Part shown: positions 1-10,165 of the stretch, piece after piece
Numbering within the stretch: the first letter of the stretch is position 1
Layout: each line of letters opens with the position of its first letter
Origin: Venturia oleaginea
Taxonomy: Eukaryota > Ascomycota > Dothideomycetes > Venturiales > Venturiaceae
Assembly (NCBI GenBank): GCA_013176395.1
Contig: JABMLP010000023.1
Span: 930,001-994,000, forward strand
Direction: 5' to 3'
Length of the DNA stretch: 64,000 nt
Translations under genes and position numbers: made by a program
The notes under the pieces: model-generated
Database searches by the model: none
Told to the model about the DNA's origin: nothing
What the model saw: only the letters and a program-made list of their open reading frames with translations

Positions 1-1683
1 ATCGCTATTAACAATAGATTCTAAGTCCATCATGCTGCTATCTGATTCAGCTGATATCTCGATATCTTTTTTACAAGTTCGCGCATTATGCCCAGTTGCG
101 CCGCAGTTCCTACAGCGCCGTTGAATTGGTCGGGCTGTTTCTTGACCACCAATACCACGAGCCTTCTTTGATCCCTGAGGCGCGACAGACGCCTCGGCAG
201 CTATCTGCGCTGCTACAGTCCCATACTCTATAGTACCACCTTGCTGGATCCACTTCCTTTGGCGCGATTTTCGCTTTGTCATTACTGCCAACTGCTCTCC
301 AAGCTCGCGGTTGGGCGCAACAAGTAGAGCGTTTTGGTGTAGCATCAATTCAGCGCCCTTGACAAGCTGGGAAAAGCCTGCCTGCGCAGTAACTGGTGAC
401 CGAGTAAAGGACTCGCTTACGAGCTTGGATTGAGATCCAAATTCAAGAGTATTGCTTGGAGTCTTCGACTGCCACGGCGTCTCCTGCGGTGGGGGTGCTG
501 GTGGGGTACGTAGCCGTACTTCAAGGCGATCCAATAGCACCTCCGCGTTGATAGGGACTAGCCCTACCATCTCAAAAGCCTTTCGACAGTTCTCTTCTGT
601 AAACACGTCGAAAAACGCGTCTTTGAAGGCTGGGAGGAAGCCTTCTTTGTTGATATGGTAAACGCGTCGGCGTGCCAAGTCTCGAACTCGTTGAGAGTAC
701 TTGCACTTCAACGTCGAGAAGCAGACCACATCAAGCGGCTGGAGGATATGCGATGAATGAGGTGGCATACAGAGCGTTATAATCTTATGTTCGAGGCAGT
801 AGTCCTTGAAATCCTGGTTGAGATGGCTCTCATGGCCGTCCAAGATGAGCAGCCTATACCCCCCCACTTGACGCGCCTTTGTATATCCGTCAAAGTGCTT
901 CAACCACTCAAGACCAAGCACGTTGTTTGTCCAGCCGTTCTCAGAGACCGAGAGCTTCCAATTCCGTGGTATATCTGCCTCCTCATACCATGCAGAGATG
1001 TGAAGGCGTCCTTTGTAGATAATGAATGGCGGGGTCGCATACCCAGCGGCGCAGATGCTCTGGATAACTGTAACCCACTCGCGATCGCCTGGCTGGATCA
1101 AATTAGGCCGTGTACGTCTTTCAGAAGCTGTGACGACCTTCATTGACCCAATAACGCCCATCTGGAAGCCAATCTCGTCAAAGTTGTGCGTATCCTCGTC
1201 GTGGATGCCGTACTTTGCCTTAGTGTCTGCAACGAGCTTGAACCACGCGCCAATAATCTCTGGATCTTCCTGTAGTATTCTCTGCCTATCCTTAGCTCGA
1301 TTGAAGGCCATCTTGAGCTCATCTGAGCGCGTTATAAACCTCTCAGCCCAGTTTTTCCCTACTGGCTCTCCACCGCGTACACCCAGTAGTTTATCCGCCA
1401 TATCTGCCACCTCACATAGCCGGGGCGCGAATCCTCGCGAATCGAGGTCGAGGATGTATTGGAAAATTGTCTGCTCTTCAGTCGTAGTGAGCTTGTGTTG
1501 GGCGTTGCGAGTATCTAGGCGATACGTGATTCCGTTGTATCGGCTAGTCAATGTTGAAGGAGGTACATCAAACGCTTCAGCAGCGCGCCGGAGGCTTCGG
1601 AATTGGTGGGTGTTATAGGCAGAAAGGGCAAGCAGAATTCTGCCTTCTCTGTTAGATAATTGCGCATTTTGTTGTTGAGACAT
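1..1683 (-). CDS. Fot1/pogo DDE transposase with C-terminal zinc knuckle, copy 1 (stop codon off the edge)
   Basis: The gene starts at ATG 1683 and I read it open to base 1, exactly 561 codons. This equals copy 2, whose stop comes immediately after, so only the stop codon is missing here. The order is an N-terminal CENP-B/Tc5-type helix-turn-helix region (about residues 1-130), then a DDE_1 endonuclease with NFDEIGF, a DGHESH block and QPLDVV giving a DD35D triad. At the C-terminus a knuckle of the form CX2CX4HX4C (RCRNCGATGHNARTC) precedes an acidic tail. The ATG is chosen because MSQQQNAQ is shared by copies 1-3. No premature stop or frameshift was seen, so this copy could encode a full transposase; activity is inference. 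Confidence 0.9.
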   Translation of the reverse strand, partial: MSQQQNAQLSNREGRILLALSAYNTHQFRSLRRAAEAFDVPPSTLTSRYNGITYRLDTRNAQHKLTTTEEQTIFQYILDLDSRGFAPRLCEVADMADKLLGVRGGEPVGKNWAERFITRSDELKMAFNRAKDRQRILQEDPEIIGAWFKLVADTKAKYGIHDEDTHNFDEIGFQMGVIGSMKVVTASERRTRPNLIQPGDREWVTVIQSICAAGYATPPFIIYKGRLHISAWYEEADIPRNWKLSVSENGWTNNVLGLEWLKHFDGYTKARQVGGYRLLILDGHESHLNQDFKDYCLEHKIITLCMPPHSSHILQPLDVVCFSTLKCKYSQRVRDLARRRVYHINKEGFLPAFKDAFFDVFTEENCRKAFEMVGLVPINAEVLLDRLEVRLRTPPAPPPQETPWQSKTPSNTLEFGSQSKLVSESFTRSPVTAQAGFSQLVKGAELMLHQNALLVAPNRELGEQLAVMTKRKSRQRKWIQQGGTIEYGTVAAQIAAEASVAPQGSKKARGIGGQETARPIQRRCRNCGATGHNARTCKKDIEISAESDSSMMDLESIVNSD

Positions 1684-1773
1684 ATCGTGTTAATGAGGGA
1701 GTTGGTCGTCTTGGCAGAAACTGACCAGCTCGGTGGGTTGACAGAAACTGACCAGCTCGGTGGTGGAACACGG
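1..1773 (-). mobile_element. Fot1/pogo-type DNA transposon, copy 1 (left end outside window)
   Basis: The transposase reads on the minus strand. The promoter-side end, at the right, closes at about 1773 next to a TA (1774-1775), the target expected for pogo/Tc1-group elements. The terminal region carries two direct copies of the block TGACCAGCTCGGTGG (about 1724-1768), which are candidate transposase-binding sites. The other end lies just beyond base 1. Copy 2 sits head-to-head 144 bp away. The coding part is closely similar to copies 2 (1918-3766), 3 (54698-57766) and 4 (63872-64000). Confidence 0.9.
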
Positions 1774-1917
1774 TATATGTACTTGAATCCAGCCCGATCA
1801 ACTATTTATAATGTTCTCATCAGGCGATGATTATAAATTGGTGAGTTCAACACTCAATGCAGCGTTTTTGCGTTGAATGTATTGAACAGGGAGGTTTAAT
1901 CGTGAAATTTCAATATA

Positions 1918-3766
1918 ACGTATTCCACCATCGAGTGGGTCAACCCATCGAGCGGGTCAGTTTATGCCAAGACCAGCTGCTCCCTTATCAACACAATATG
2001 TCTCAACAACAAAACGCGCAATCATCTAACAGAGAAGGCAGAATCCAGCTTGCCCTTTCTGCCTACAATACCCACCAATTCCAAAGCCTCCGGCGCGCTG
2101 CTGAGGCGTTTGATATACCTCCTTCAACATTAACTAGGCGATATAACGGAATTACGTATCGCCTAGATACTCGCAACGCCCGACACAAGCTCACTACGAC
2201 TGAAGAGCAGACAATTGTCCAATATATCCTCGACCTCGATTCGCGAGGATTCGCGCCCCGGCTGTGTGAGGTAGCAGATATGGCGGATAAACTACTGGGT
2301 GTACGCGGTGGAGAGCCAGTAGGGAAAAACTGGGCTGAGAGGTTCATAACGCGCTCAGATAAGCTCAAGATGGCCTTCAATCGAGCTAAGGATAGGCAGA
2401 GGATACTACAGGAAGATCCAGAGATTATTGGCGCGTGGTTCAAGCTCGTTACAGACACTAAGGCAAAGTACGGTATCCACGACGAGGATACGCACAACTT
2501 TGACGAGATTGGCTTCCAGATGGGCGTTATTGGGTCAATGAAGGTCGTCACAGCTTCTGAAAGACGTACACGGCCTAATTTGATCCAGCCAGGCGATCGC
2601 GAGTGGGTTACAGTTATCCAGAGCATCTGCGCCGCCGGGTATGCGACCCCGCCATTCATTATCTACAAAGGACGCGTTCATATCTCTGCGTGGTATAAGG
2701 AGGCAGATATGCCACGGAATTGGAAGCTCTCGGTCTTTGAGAACGGCTGGACAAATAATGCGCTTGGTCTTGAGTGGTTGAAGCACTTTGACGCGTATAC
2801 AAAGGCGCGGCAGGTGGGGGTATACAGGCTGCTTATTTTGGACGGCCATGAGAGCCATCTCAGCCAGGATTTCAAGGACTACTGCCTCGAAAACAAGATT
2901 ATAACCCTCTGCATGCCATCGCACTCGTTGCATATACTCCAGCCCCTTGACGTGGTCTGCTTCTCGCCGTTGAAGCGCAAGTACTCCCAACGCGTCCGGG
3001 ACTTGGCACGCCAACACGTGTACCATATCAACAAGGAAGGCTTTCTCCCTGCCTTCAAAGACGCGTTTTTCGACGTGTTTACGAAAGAGAACTGTCAAAA
3101 GGCTTTTGAGGCAGTAGGGCTAGTCCCTATCGACGCGCAGGTGGTGTTGGATCGCCTTGAAGTACGGCTACGAACCCCGCCAGAAACCCATCTCCCAGAA
3201 ACGCCGTGGCAGTCCAAGACTCCAAGTAATACTTATGAATTTGGATCCCAATCCAAGTTCGTAAGCGAGTCTTTTACTCGGTCACCATTTACTGCGCAGG
3301 CAGGCTTTTCCCAGCTTGTTAAGGGCGCTGAATTGATGCTACACCAAAACGCTCTGCTTGTTGCGCGTAACCGCGAGCTTGAAGAGCAATTAGCAGTAAC
3401 AACGAACCGAAAATCGCGCCAAAGGAAGTGGATCCAGCAAGGTGGTACTATTCAGTATGGGACTGCAGCAGCGCAGGTAGCTGCAGAGGCGTCTATAGCG
3501 CCTCAGGGATCAAAGAAGGCTCGTGGTATTGGTGGTCAAGAAACAGCCCGACCAATTCAACGGCGCTGTAGGAACTGCGGCGCAGCTGGGCATAATGCGC
3601 GAACTTGTAAAAAAGATATCGAGATATCTTCTGAATCAAATAGCAGCATGACGGACTTAGAATCTATTGTTGATAGCGATTAAATTGAAGAGTCGTAACA
3701 TAAGTTGGTCGTGCCAAGCCTTTTTGACCCGCTCGATGGGTTGACCCGCTCGATGGTGGAATACGT
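1918..3766 (+). mobile_element. Fot1/pogo-type DNA transposon, copy 2 (complete)
   Basis: This is a complete 1849-bp element flanked by TA on both sides (1916-1917 and 3767-3768). Both ends begin ACGTATTCCACCATCGAG in inverted orientation. Each terminal region contains two direct copies of a CCATCGAGCGGGTCA-like block. The left and right termini match over about 40 bp with a single visible difference and remain partly similar further in. The terminal block differs from that of copies 1 and 3 (CCGAGCTGG type), so two terminus subtypes coexist. The element lies about 130 bp beyond the stop codon of the serine hydrolase gene (3900-5287). Confidence 0.92.
1998..3683 (+). CDS. Fot1/pogo DDE transposase with C-terminal zinc knuckle, copy 2
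   Basis: This is a 561-aa single-exon transposase. An upstream in-frame ATG at 1857 is rejected because it lies outside the element; MSQQQNAQ at 1998 is conserved in the sister copies. The protein has an N-terminal helix-turn-helix (fungal Fot1/pogo, CENP-B-like), then a DDE_1 domain with catalytic Asp in NFDEIGF, Asp in LILDGHESH and Asp in QPLDVVCF, 35 residues after the second. A CCHC knuckle (CRNCGAAGHNARTC) and a serine/acidic tail follow. Expected role: binding the terminal repeats and cut-and-paste transposition into TA. Frame and catalytic residues are intact, so this is the best candidate for an active copy. Confidence 0.93.
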   Translation: MSQQQNAQSSNREGRIQLALSAYNTHQFQSLRRAAEAFDIPPSTLTRRYNGITYRLDTRNARHKLTTTEEQTIVQYILDLDSRGFAPRLCEVADMADKLLGVRGGEPVGKNWAERFITRSDKLKMAFNRAKDRQRILQEDPEIIGAWFKLVTDTKAKYGIHDEDTHNFDEIGFQMGVIGSMKVVTASERRTRPNLIQPGDREWVTVIQSICAAGYATPPFIIYKGRVHISAWYKEADMPRNWKLSVFENGWTNNALGLEWLKHFDAYTKARQVGVYRLLILDGHESHLSQDFKDYCLENKIITLCMPSHSLHILQPLDVVCFSPLKRKYSQRVRDLARQHVYHINKEGFLPAFKDAFFDVFTKENCQKAFEAVGLVPIDAQVVLDRLEVRLRTPPETHLPETPWQSKTPSNTYEFGSQSKFVSESFTRSPFTAQAGFSQLVKGAELMLHQNALLVARNRELEEQLAVTTNRKSRQRKWIQQGGTIQYGTAAAQVAAEASIAPQGSKKARGIGGQETARPIQRRCRNCGAAGHNARTCKKDIEISSESNSSMTDLESIVDSD

Positions 3767-3899
3767 TATCTATTATACGCAAAGTTTTACCACGATCTTC
3801 TGGTTCCTCGGCTTCAACAGGCGAACTTGTCCGCTAACGGGCCAAGTAAATCGATGCAATGTCAGAATTGAACTTGGCCATGAGGAGAGAGATCGTTTG

Positions 3900-5287
3900 T
3901 CACTCCACCTCACTATGAAGCACCTCCAACACCTGCCCGAAAACATCTCTTACCTCCGTGTCCCAGAATGGTAGAATCTGAGTTGCAACGATCCCTGCGA
4001 CGCCTCTCTCACGATCACACCACCAATAACAATTTGCAATACCCGCCCAGAAAATCATAGGCTTCTTCCCATCCGATTCCTCCATGGCGCCACCGAAGCA
4101 CCAATTCGTTGGGAGCCCTTCTCTCCCTGGCAAACAGATTCGAGGTATCTGGTTCGTCTCCCATGGCTTCCCATCAAGTATCGCTCGGTGTTTGTGATTG
4201 AATTGCGGAACAGGGACGTCCATTAACTGCGCCACGCTTTCTGGTTTCAATAGTTGATAGTTAGTCGTGGGACATGTTCCCTCATTTAATAGGGCGGCTA
4301 AAAGCTTGGTGTACTCTGCCGGTGGTCCAAAGACGGTTGCGACGTTGCGTTGGTGGGTACGAATTTGTCCATGTCTTTTCGGCTGCCCGATGTTTGTGAG
4401 AAGTCTTGACTCTGCGTCCCGATGGTGTAATAAGGCGAGCCGAGGTTTTTGTTCCGCGTTCAGAACGGTGATGTAGTTTTTGATTGTGAGGGGGGCGAAG
4501 ACGTTCTCCTTAAAGTAATCGTTCAGGGTCATCTTGGTGAGCCGCTCGATGAAAACGCCGAGCCAATCGAGGCCCGCACCGTATTGCCAATTTGAGCCCG
4601 GTTGGAAGAGTAGTGGGATGCAGAGATCTTCGATTTGTCCGGATGTGACGTTGTGATTTTCGGGGAGAGCATCGCGGAGTGGTTTTGACATCACAGGGTA
4701 GCCGAAACCAGCTACATTTGCCTATGTGTTAGCTATCTTCCGTCATGCTGGGTATCCTCACAGATAGGACAGCAACGACTGAAAAGGAGTTTTGACTCGT
4801 AGAAGAGTCCATTGGTTGGGGACCAATATGAATAAATTCCTGGCAATGCTTACTCGAAGATTTGGCAAAAATTTATCGATCTTGGACCAGTTATGATGAA
4901 GTCAAGGAACGTACCAGTATGACTCAACAACATCCTCGCCGTGATAGCCTTCTTTTTCTCGACAGATTTTGTATAACCATTCTCAGTCACGCCTGCCAAC
5001 ACCTTCAGCTCTTTCAACTCAGGACATAGCTTCTCCACGATATCCTCGTCATCCAGCTCAATCTTCCTTTGCTCCACGAGCTGCATCGTAGCAATGGCGA
5101 TAATCAACTTGATGCATGATGCCAGCCAAAAGATTGTCGTCTGTTGGGGTCCTGTTTGATCATGGGAGAAGATGACATTGCCGTTTCGATCGACAACAGT
5201 TGCTGTGAGGTCTGGTATCTGCTCGCTAGCAGTCTGCAATATGGTCGATAGTTGGGTTCTGGTCTCCTGGGATAGAGCGGTTTCCAT
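3900..5287 (-). CDS. Beta-lactamase-fold serine hydrolase (class C/EstB/transesterase-like), cytosolic
   Basis: This is a two-exon gene, complement(join(3900..4711,4915..5287)), encoding 394 aa. The 203-bp intron has GTACGT at its 5' end, a branch site GCTAACA and TGTAG at its 3' end; splicing joins SHT to AGFGYP, a classic motif of this family. The catalytic SxxK is S57-C-I-K60 in WLASCIKL. The second motif tyrosine is Y168 in WQYGAGLDW. I see no signal peptide, unlike the other hydrolase of this fold at 51250-52542. Members act as esterases, transesterases or peptidase-like enzymes, so the substrate cannot be given. A pogo transposon lies just past the 3' end. Confidence 0.87.
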
Positions 5288-6606
5288 GGTGATGTTGAAG
5301 TATGGGATGCCAGAGAATTATCGATGTACATGGTGGTCATGAAGTGCTGAAATGAAGTGCATCGATTCTTGGTGCTGACAAATGGACTATGGTGGGTTAT
5401 TCGGAGGAAATGAAGCACCGTATTCCCTCATCAAACAGTTATACATGAGGAAGCTGCATGGTGACACGATAAGCACTAAACTCGTCAGGGCAGGCTGCTA
5501 ACGGTCAACTCGATAACAGCGCTTTGTTGACTAGGTACCTGTAGTAAGATAGGTGAAATGGAAGTTCCGAGACCCTCATAGATGGCTTGCAGCCAAGATT
5601 TATACAAACACCGAGTCAATTCACAAGTGGTGATGGTGATAGCCGCCACCTGCCATCTTGCTAACAGCCGGCCAAGACATTGGCGTACGTCACCAGCCAA
5701 ACCTGCTCAACACAGCCCTTTAATCAAACAGCTCAGCCAGATCATCTGAATCCGACGAATCTTCATCTGTAACTCCTACGTCCCTACAACAAACGAACAA
5801 ACCTCTATCACTAACCCTCATCTACGCGACCAGCAGTATCAACCAGCCTGCCTCCGCCGCAAACGCTCGCACCACCATCACCAAGCTCAACATCACCAAA
5901 GTCCCCAACGCACAAATCACTCGCAAAGTCGCACAACAACCACTCACCTCGAAAAGCAACCCCCGCCATCGTCATCATGGGTTTCCACGTCCAACACCAA
6001 ATGCACCAGTACACCGTTATTCCAAAGGTCCTCTACGTACGACGCTGGGGATTGAAGAGGTGGAGCTTGGCGTTTGGAAGCAAAGGAAGAATCACTTACA
6101 ACTAAGCTCCCCCTCACATACGTGCTGCGTTGATGGTGAGTCGCTGAATACAAGCAACGCAAAATATGGTATAGAAGCTAACCGGGGAATAGGTGCGCCA
6201 GACTGTGTTGACAAGGGAAGAGGAGGTGGGAATGCTTTGCAGGGAGTCACCACTGGGAGAGGATAGGCAAACATGGATTTGTTGTTGGGATACGTGTCGT
6301 GAGGTGTGAGTTACGATACCCTGGGTTTTGAATGCGACTGGCGTTTAATGTGGTATAGTCATGATGGATGGAGAGGAAATGGTTAAACCGAGGCACGACC
6401 AATGATTCCGAAACCGAGATATCATCAATACATTGATCTTCATCCTCGTAGTCAAGGTGCTCTAACCGAACCAGTAACAATTCGTGAGAGTAGTGAGTTT
6501 CCTATACCTGCTCCTCTCAGCTACGGATCTATAATATGAATGCGTTCATCCTCATGTTCGTAATCGAGGGGTATACCGACAGCAGCTCGTGAAAACAATA
6601 AGCACC
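5288..6606. other. Intergenic region, no gene recognised
   Basis: This holds the divergent upstream DNA of the serine hydrolase and the 3' flank of the kinetochore gene. Only short overlapping reading frames on both strands occur, and none shows a domain, signal peptide or convincing codon pattern. No transposon motif was recognised. Confidence 0.5.
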
Positions 6607-8687
6607 TCACATCCTTCCCTCAAGCGCCTGCGCACTCTCCTCCAGAATCCCATTCCACTCACGAATCCTCCCAAGCAACCCCAATGTCTCCTTCGCATCA
6701 CCTACAACAAGCTCAAGCCCCACTTCTGCCACCTCATCCTCCCCCTCCCCCTCCCTCGCTTTCTCTCGTCCCTTCCTAACAGCCCCTTCGATATCCCTCA
6801 AACTCTGCACAAGCTCAAACTCTCTCTCCTCCTTCTCCGCCCTTTTCCTATGTGCCGCTCTAACCCGATCAATCTCCACCTCAATCTCCTCCCTCTCCCG
6901 CCTCCTCCCCATCAACCCCTCCCTCAATTCCCTCTTCCTTTTATTGAACCCCCTAACCTGTTTTACCAGAGAATGCCCATTCAAGCTCTCAATTTGAATC
7001 CGTGACAAAGTGTCTTCCAAGGCAGCTTGGAAAAAGCCCATCGCTTCGACTTGTCTCCTTTTCGCATTCCTACTGACATTGTCGGGCCGGGCTTGTTGCT
7101 GGAAGGCGAGAATATGATTGGAAGCTAGTTCTTTTGCAACTTGGGCAAGGACGTCGATAGGCGTTACTCCTGAGTTTTGTTCCGAGCCGAGGGTGTCGTA
7201 GGCCATGTTGCTACTCTTGGTGCGACGGTAGACTGTTATACCTATCATATCGGCTGTGGCTTTTTTGCGCGCAGCGCGTTCGCCCGGTTTCTTAGGTTGG
7301 CGTGGTTGTCGTGGTTTTCTTGGTTTTGATTTTGGTGCTGGTCTTGTTGGTCGTGGTGGTTGGGGAGACAGTTCGTCGATTTCGCTGGCTTCGTCTTCGG
7401 CTTCATCTTGGTGGACTTCGATCGGCGGTTCCTTAACTCTTCTTCGTTTATTCGGGTTGCGACGTGCTTCTATCGGCGCTTTCTCGGGTCGTCTACGGGT
7501 CGTCGATTGTACTGGAGAAAGCTTGTCATCACTGATACTATCTTCGCTTGTTTCTTTGGAGCCCACGGGAGGTCCGCGAGTTGTCTTTCGGGGTTTGTCT
7601 GGATTTTTGACCTTCGGAGGTGATAGCTCGTCCTCGTCGTCCTCAATCACAACAAGACGCCCGCGGGCTGTTCTTCTAGATTTCTGGAACTCTAGAGCTT
7701 GCACGGGTGACAGTTCATCCTCTTCATCTTGGAGATCTTCCATATTCAATAGTGGGTCTACTTCAGGTTCTCCTTCTGGTAACTCAAATACCTCCCGCCT
7801 CGTACTCTGATTGTTGGGCGCTGTGAGACTCACGTTCAGACCATCCGTAGCAGATGTCGCCACAGCCAGACTTGATGAAGAGTTCCGATTCTCAGTCGAA
7901 CTTTGGGCAAAATTTGTAGCTGTTTGACTCCTTTGGAATGATAACTCATCTTGTCCAACCTCATTTTCTTCTTCAATTGATAAAATGACCCCACCAGCCA
8001 TACTGCCTCCTGATTGATGAGTCCTTCGCTCTGATAACTTTCGTAATAACGTCGGCGTCTCGATCTCACGTATGGGATTTTTAATGGCCGGTCCGTCATT
8101 CTCTGGACTCAATTCGTCTGGCTCTTCAATCTGGTTCGCAGTTGGTGTCTTGTGTGCAGAGGCTGGTACCTCGGTTGACAGGCGGATACTCGTAGATCGC
8201 GATGCAGCAATATCCTCAGGTGTCAATTCAAGTTCGTCTTGCTCCGTCTCTTCCACTGCTTCCAATTGTGCCCCGCCTCTTTTCCGCTTTCCAGTGGTGG
8301 CTGGAGTCTTGAAAGTTCGTCCATTGCCGTCGCTATTCCTGCTTCCAGAGTAAGGCGCGAGAGACGCGCTTTTATCCCTGGTACTGGAGGCCGATACAGG
8401 TTTTGCGCCTGATTCTGCGGGTGTCTTTCGTGTTGAAGGTCGTTGGGCGAGTGAGGATTGTGGAGTTTCGCGTGATGATGTTTGCGCGGGGGATGATGGC
8501 CTTGGTGTTTTCCTGCTCGTTTCTTGGGGTGGAGGGGGTGGAGCAGCATCAAAATTGAAGCTGAATCCGGGATCCGTCAGTGCTCGAGTGCTACCTAGCT
8601 GTTAGTATGTCTGCTTGTTGTTGTTCGGATGTTCCCATACCCAGCACCACGTTGGCGCCCAAGACGGCGCTCCTGTCTAGCTGCCAT
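6607..8687 (-). CDS. CENP-U/Ame1-like inner kinetochore protein
   Basis: This is a two-exon gene, complement(join(6607..8590,8641..8687)), encoding 676 aa. A tiny first exon (MAARQERRLGRQRGAG) ends at GTATGG; the 50-bp intron has an ACTAACA branch site and ends in GGTAG. The middle is long, low-complexity and acidic/basic, with a repeated motif (D-E-L-S-P or close) at about residues 174, 230, 307, 336, 371 and 421, plus AT-hook-like PRKPRQPRQPKKPG near 438. The C-terminal third begins MIGITVYR (464-471), as I recall for fungal Ame1/CENP-U/Mis17, followed by a predicted coiled coil (about 524-664). Expected role: the COMA/CCAN complex at centromeres. The assignment rests on recalled motif and architecture, so it is moderate. 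Confidence 0.62.
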
Positions 8688-10165
8688 AACTTAATTTGCT
8701 ACAGATGTGCGCTACTACATACGGGTGGATGTGTAATATATGTACTCGGCAGCGGGAACAAAGAGTTGTTAGCTTTCCGGTCGCGTCAACGAAGACGCGC
8801 CGACATGTTGGATGCGGCTGCGGCTGCGGCTCTTCATGTGGCCCGTGGGTACCTGCACCGATAACTTTCGTCTGAACCTCATCGAGAAGTGTTGAAATCG
8901 CCATTCACAACACCACAGACTCTCATCACGCTTCACGACTTCAGAACATTGGGGACGGCATCTCCAAACCTTCTCGCCCCCTTCCAGCAGCAATCACTGT
9001 TCCAGTCACGGGCATTCATGTACCACTCCACACAATAGCTGCGAGCTCAACAGGCATTGTATTGCTGGACTATCCATAAAAAGGTAGCAAAGAGCTTGGA
9101 GTATCAAGTCAAAGGATAGAAAGTCTCTGCAAACGGTTCGACTTGACTACAATCATTCAAGACTGGCATCATTTCCGGAATCTTGAAAGAAGCTCTTCCC
9201 AAAAGACCTCCCTACGACTAAGACATTTAGATTTAGCTCGCTCGAATCGGTAATTGGTAGGACCATCTCTAGGTAATAAGTCACCGATACCGTCAACAGT
9301 CAGTCAATTGAGAGTCCCTTCCCAATCGACGATATCACGGAGCACGAGCCCTCAACGACGAGTAGTCCTTTCTTAACCTGGAAGGCAGAGTTCCAGCAAG
9401 TTAGCCCAACTTCTCGTGCCTTATAACTAGAGCCTCTTCAACCACTCCAACTTCATCTCTCTCAATAAATCAACACAACTTCCTCCTCGCTTCGCTCTCA
9501 GTAATCATAGGTATGATCTGCCCCTTTCACAGCGCCTCCACCCAGCAGGGCCACCAATCATATTCTCTTCAGATGCGCAAATATCCGGCAATACTTTCAA
9601 TGAGAACTTTCAATCCTGGATTCTTGTAGGCAACCTCCTGGCAGTCATCAGAATTCAACTACCAGAATTCATTGATGTTGATCCGGAGTTCAAATTGTCT
9701 ATTCAGGACAAGTGTATCACAAGGGAAGAGAAGAAAACTGATAGCCCCTGCGCCGTTTCATCTCAAACACACTCATCTAACTCACCTTTAGCAACTGCAT
9801 CCAACTACAACTATCACCTCATAAAGCACTCTATAAGTTGAGCGTCTTCGGCACCTTAACTCCGCAACCACTATTCACTCAACATAACTTCTTCGACTGA
9901 ACTTCGGTCACCACCTCAGGTACAACCCACTTCCTTTCCCATCCTGAAGCACTATCCGTCTGATTCTTCCTCAGTGACTGCAACGACGTCAATCACGTCA
10001 AAAATAAGGGCCTTGCAAGCGGAACGTCTCCCGTCACCCCGACTTCACCTCTCACATTCCGTTATCACATCTTCAGCCACTATCGCAGGTAGATCCCACC
10101 CCTTCCAACTACCAGATCAACACTCATACAATTCATCTTAGCAGCTTCATCCGACTACACTCATC
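8688..10165. other. Divergent intergenic region, no gene recognised
   Basis: About 1.5 kb separates the start of the kinetochore gene (-) from the twin-CX9C gene (+). The last 700 bp are rich in CAACT/CATCC-type pyrimidine-adenine tracts, like a long fungal 5' leader, and may include spliced leader sequence. No coding region was recognised. Confidence 0.5.

Noticed and set aside
1857..1997. In-frame ATG at 1857 that would extend the pogo transposase by 47 residues
   Set aside because: It lies outside the transposon (left end at 1918) and runs through the terminal repeat; the start at 1998 is conserved in the other copies.
2063..3098. Long opposite-strand frames of 187-198 codons in each pogo copy
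   Set aside because: They are antisense shadows of the transposase; they recur in every copy only because the sense strand is conserved, and show no domain.
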